A DNA stretch of 64,000 bases from an uncultured Clostridia bacterium (GTDB lineage Bacteria; Bacillota; Clostridia; Oscillospirales; Acutalibacteraceae), in assembly GCA_946186245.1 (NCBI GenBank), contig CAMHMN010000002.1, forward strand, positions 1-64,000. Reading direction: 5' to 3'. The translations under genes and the position numbers were made by a program. Every line of letters begins with the position of its first letter. Within the stretch, counting starts at the first letter, position 1. Positions 63,304-64,000 of this stretch are shown in pieces. The notes below the pieces were generated by a model. It was not told the DNA's origin. It saw nothing but the letters and a program-made list of their open reading frames with translations, and ran no database searches.

Positions 63304-64000
63304 ATGAATAAGATCACATCAAAGGACAATGCTGCTGTCCGCCGTGCTATGCGTCTGATGACAAACGCCAGAGAACGCCGCAAGGCGGGACTGATTATCT
63401 GCGAGGGCGCAAGACTCTGCAGCGACGCCTCTGACAGCGGTGTGGAAGTGGAGGAGCTTTTCTGCACCGCGGCGGCAATGGAGAAATACTCCGATTATCT
63501 TGAAAAGCTCATGGAGAAGGCGCATGATGTCTATGAGATAACCGATGAAATAGCAAAGAAAATCAGCGATACCGAAAGTACGCAGGGCGTTTTTATCGTG
63601 GCAAAATCGCCTGTTGTAGAGAATGACCTGTATCAATTGAATCCTACGGGACAGTATGTGCTGCTGGAAAACCTGCAGGATCCGTCCAATGTGGGCTCGA
63701 TCTTTCGTACAGCTGAAGCGTTGGGCGTGGACGGAATCATTCTGACCGAGGGCTGCGCCTCCTGTTTTTCTCCGAAGGCGCTTCGGGCGGGAATGGGCGC
63801 AATGTTCCGCATACCGATATATTTTACGGATGATGCCCCGGCTGCGATGACCGCCGCCGTTCAGCGAAACATGCGCCCGATGGCTGCCGTTCCGCGTGAA
63901 GGAGCAGCTGACGTGACGGGGATCCGCTTCTTCAAAGGGGCGATCATGTGCATCGGCAACGAAGGCAACGGGCTGACCGACAGACTTATCGGAGCCTGCC
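63304..64000 (+). CDS. TrmH/SpoU-family RNA 2'-O-methyltransferase (cut by window end)
   Basis: An ORF starting at ATG 63304 (MNKITSKDNAAVRRAMRLM) after GGAGGA and open to the window edge (232 codons seen). The N-terminal SpoU substrate-binding domain (RKAGLIICEGARLC) is followed by the SPOUT catalytic domain with VLLENLQDPSNVGSIFRTAE, GVDGIIL and IGNEGNGL that builds the knotted SAM site. It methylates rRNA or tRNA; the position in the infC-rplT neighbourhood is common in Firmicutes. Confidence 0.93.
   Translation, partial: MNKITSKDNAAVRRAMRLMTNARERRKAGLIICEGARLCSDASDSGVEVEELFCTAAAMEKYSDYLEKLMEKAHDVYEITDEIAKKISDTESTQGVFIVAKSPVVENDLYQLNPTGQYVLLENLQDPSNVGSIFRTAEALGVDGIILTEGCASCFSPKALRAGMGAMFRIPIYFTDDAPAAMTAAVQRNMRPMAAVPREGAADVTGIRFFKGAIMCIGNEGNGLTDRLIGAC

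Overview
The window reads as chromosome of a low-to-mid G+C Firmicute of the class Clostridia, most likely Oscillospirales/Ruminococcaceae. Reasons: sporulation genes (SpoIVA, SpoIIP, a SpoIID-type protein, a SPOCS/LysM coat-type protein, a Spo0A-type regulator, a YtvI-like membrane protein), AdhE and Rex as in fermenting anaerobes, TagF-type transferases, (S/V)PxTGE sorting signals, strong AGGAGG ribosome binding sites and very regular TTGACA-N17-TATAAT promoters. No rRNA, tRNA, CRISPR array, prophage or transposase is seen. Gene order looks like ordinary core chromosome with an accessory load of surface proteins.

Layout. 1-4.4 kb: an N-terminal fragment of a secreted enzyme, leuCD, an HTH gene followed by a collapsed kinase/leucine-rich-repeat pseudogene, a palindromic MITE-like element, and a 2H phosphoesterase. 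4.5-9 kb: two large signal-peptide/repeat/sortase-signal surface proteins. 9-16 kb: LysR regulator, hemolysin III/PAQR protein, a Pro/Tyr/Gln-rich membrane protein, a SpoIID-like protein with an altered catalytic residue, and a third surface protein (transglutaminase type). 16-23.5 kb: ilvC, a Dabb protein, mntP under a manganese riboswitch, asparaginase, TraX-like protein, and an acn-rex operon. 23.6-28.5 kb: SPOCS-LysM protein, spoIVA, a Spo0A-like regulator with degenerate receiver, and a 41-residue hydrophobic peptide gene. 28.7-36.3 kb: adhE with a perfect Rex operator plus an APH-fold kinase, then a cytidylyltransferase and two TagF-type polymerases. 36.5-42 kb: hisHF, a serine hydrolase, and two tandem polysaccharide deacetylases. 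42-48 kb: rpmE, trpB2 under a tryptophan T-box, a lipoprotein, spoIIP with a small partner, and psd. 48-57.5 kb: rtcB, a HAD phosphatase, Sel1 and membrane proteins, an orphan solute-binding lipoprotein, murC, and a nitroreductase. 57.7-64 kb: a frameshifted LRR/Ig-like secreted giant, then infC-rpmI-rplT with an attenuated leader and a probable AUA start for infC, and a TrmH/SpoU methyltransferase cut by the window end.

Connections inside the window. Rex (20.8 kb) probably controls adhE (28.85 kb), because a perfect TTGTTAA-N4-TTAACAA site covers the adhE -10 box. Three surface proteins share an undescribed roughly 120-residue C-terminal module placed just before the sorting signal. RNA-level control is well represented: Mn2+ riboswitch (mntP), Trp T-box (trpB2), infC leader attenuator and possibly an rpmE leader hairpin. 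The strongest follow-up targets are the shared surface module, the degenerate Spo0A, the E-to-Q SpoIID, the AUA-initiated infC, the AG-tract frameshift in the LRR giant, and the HTH/kinase-LRR remnant. I did not find a clearly new defence or mobile system.
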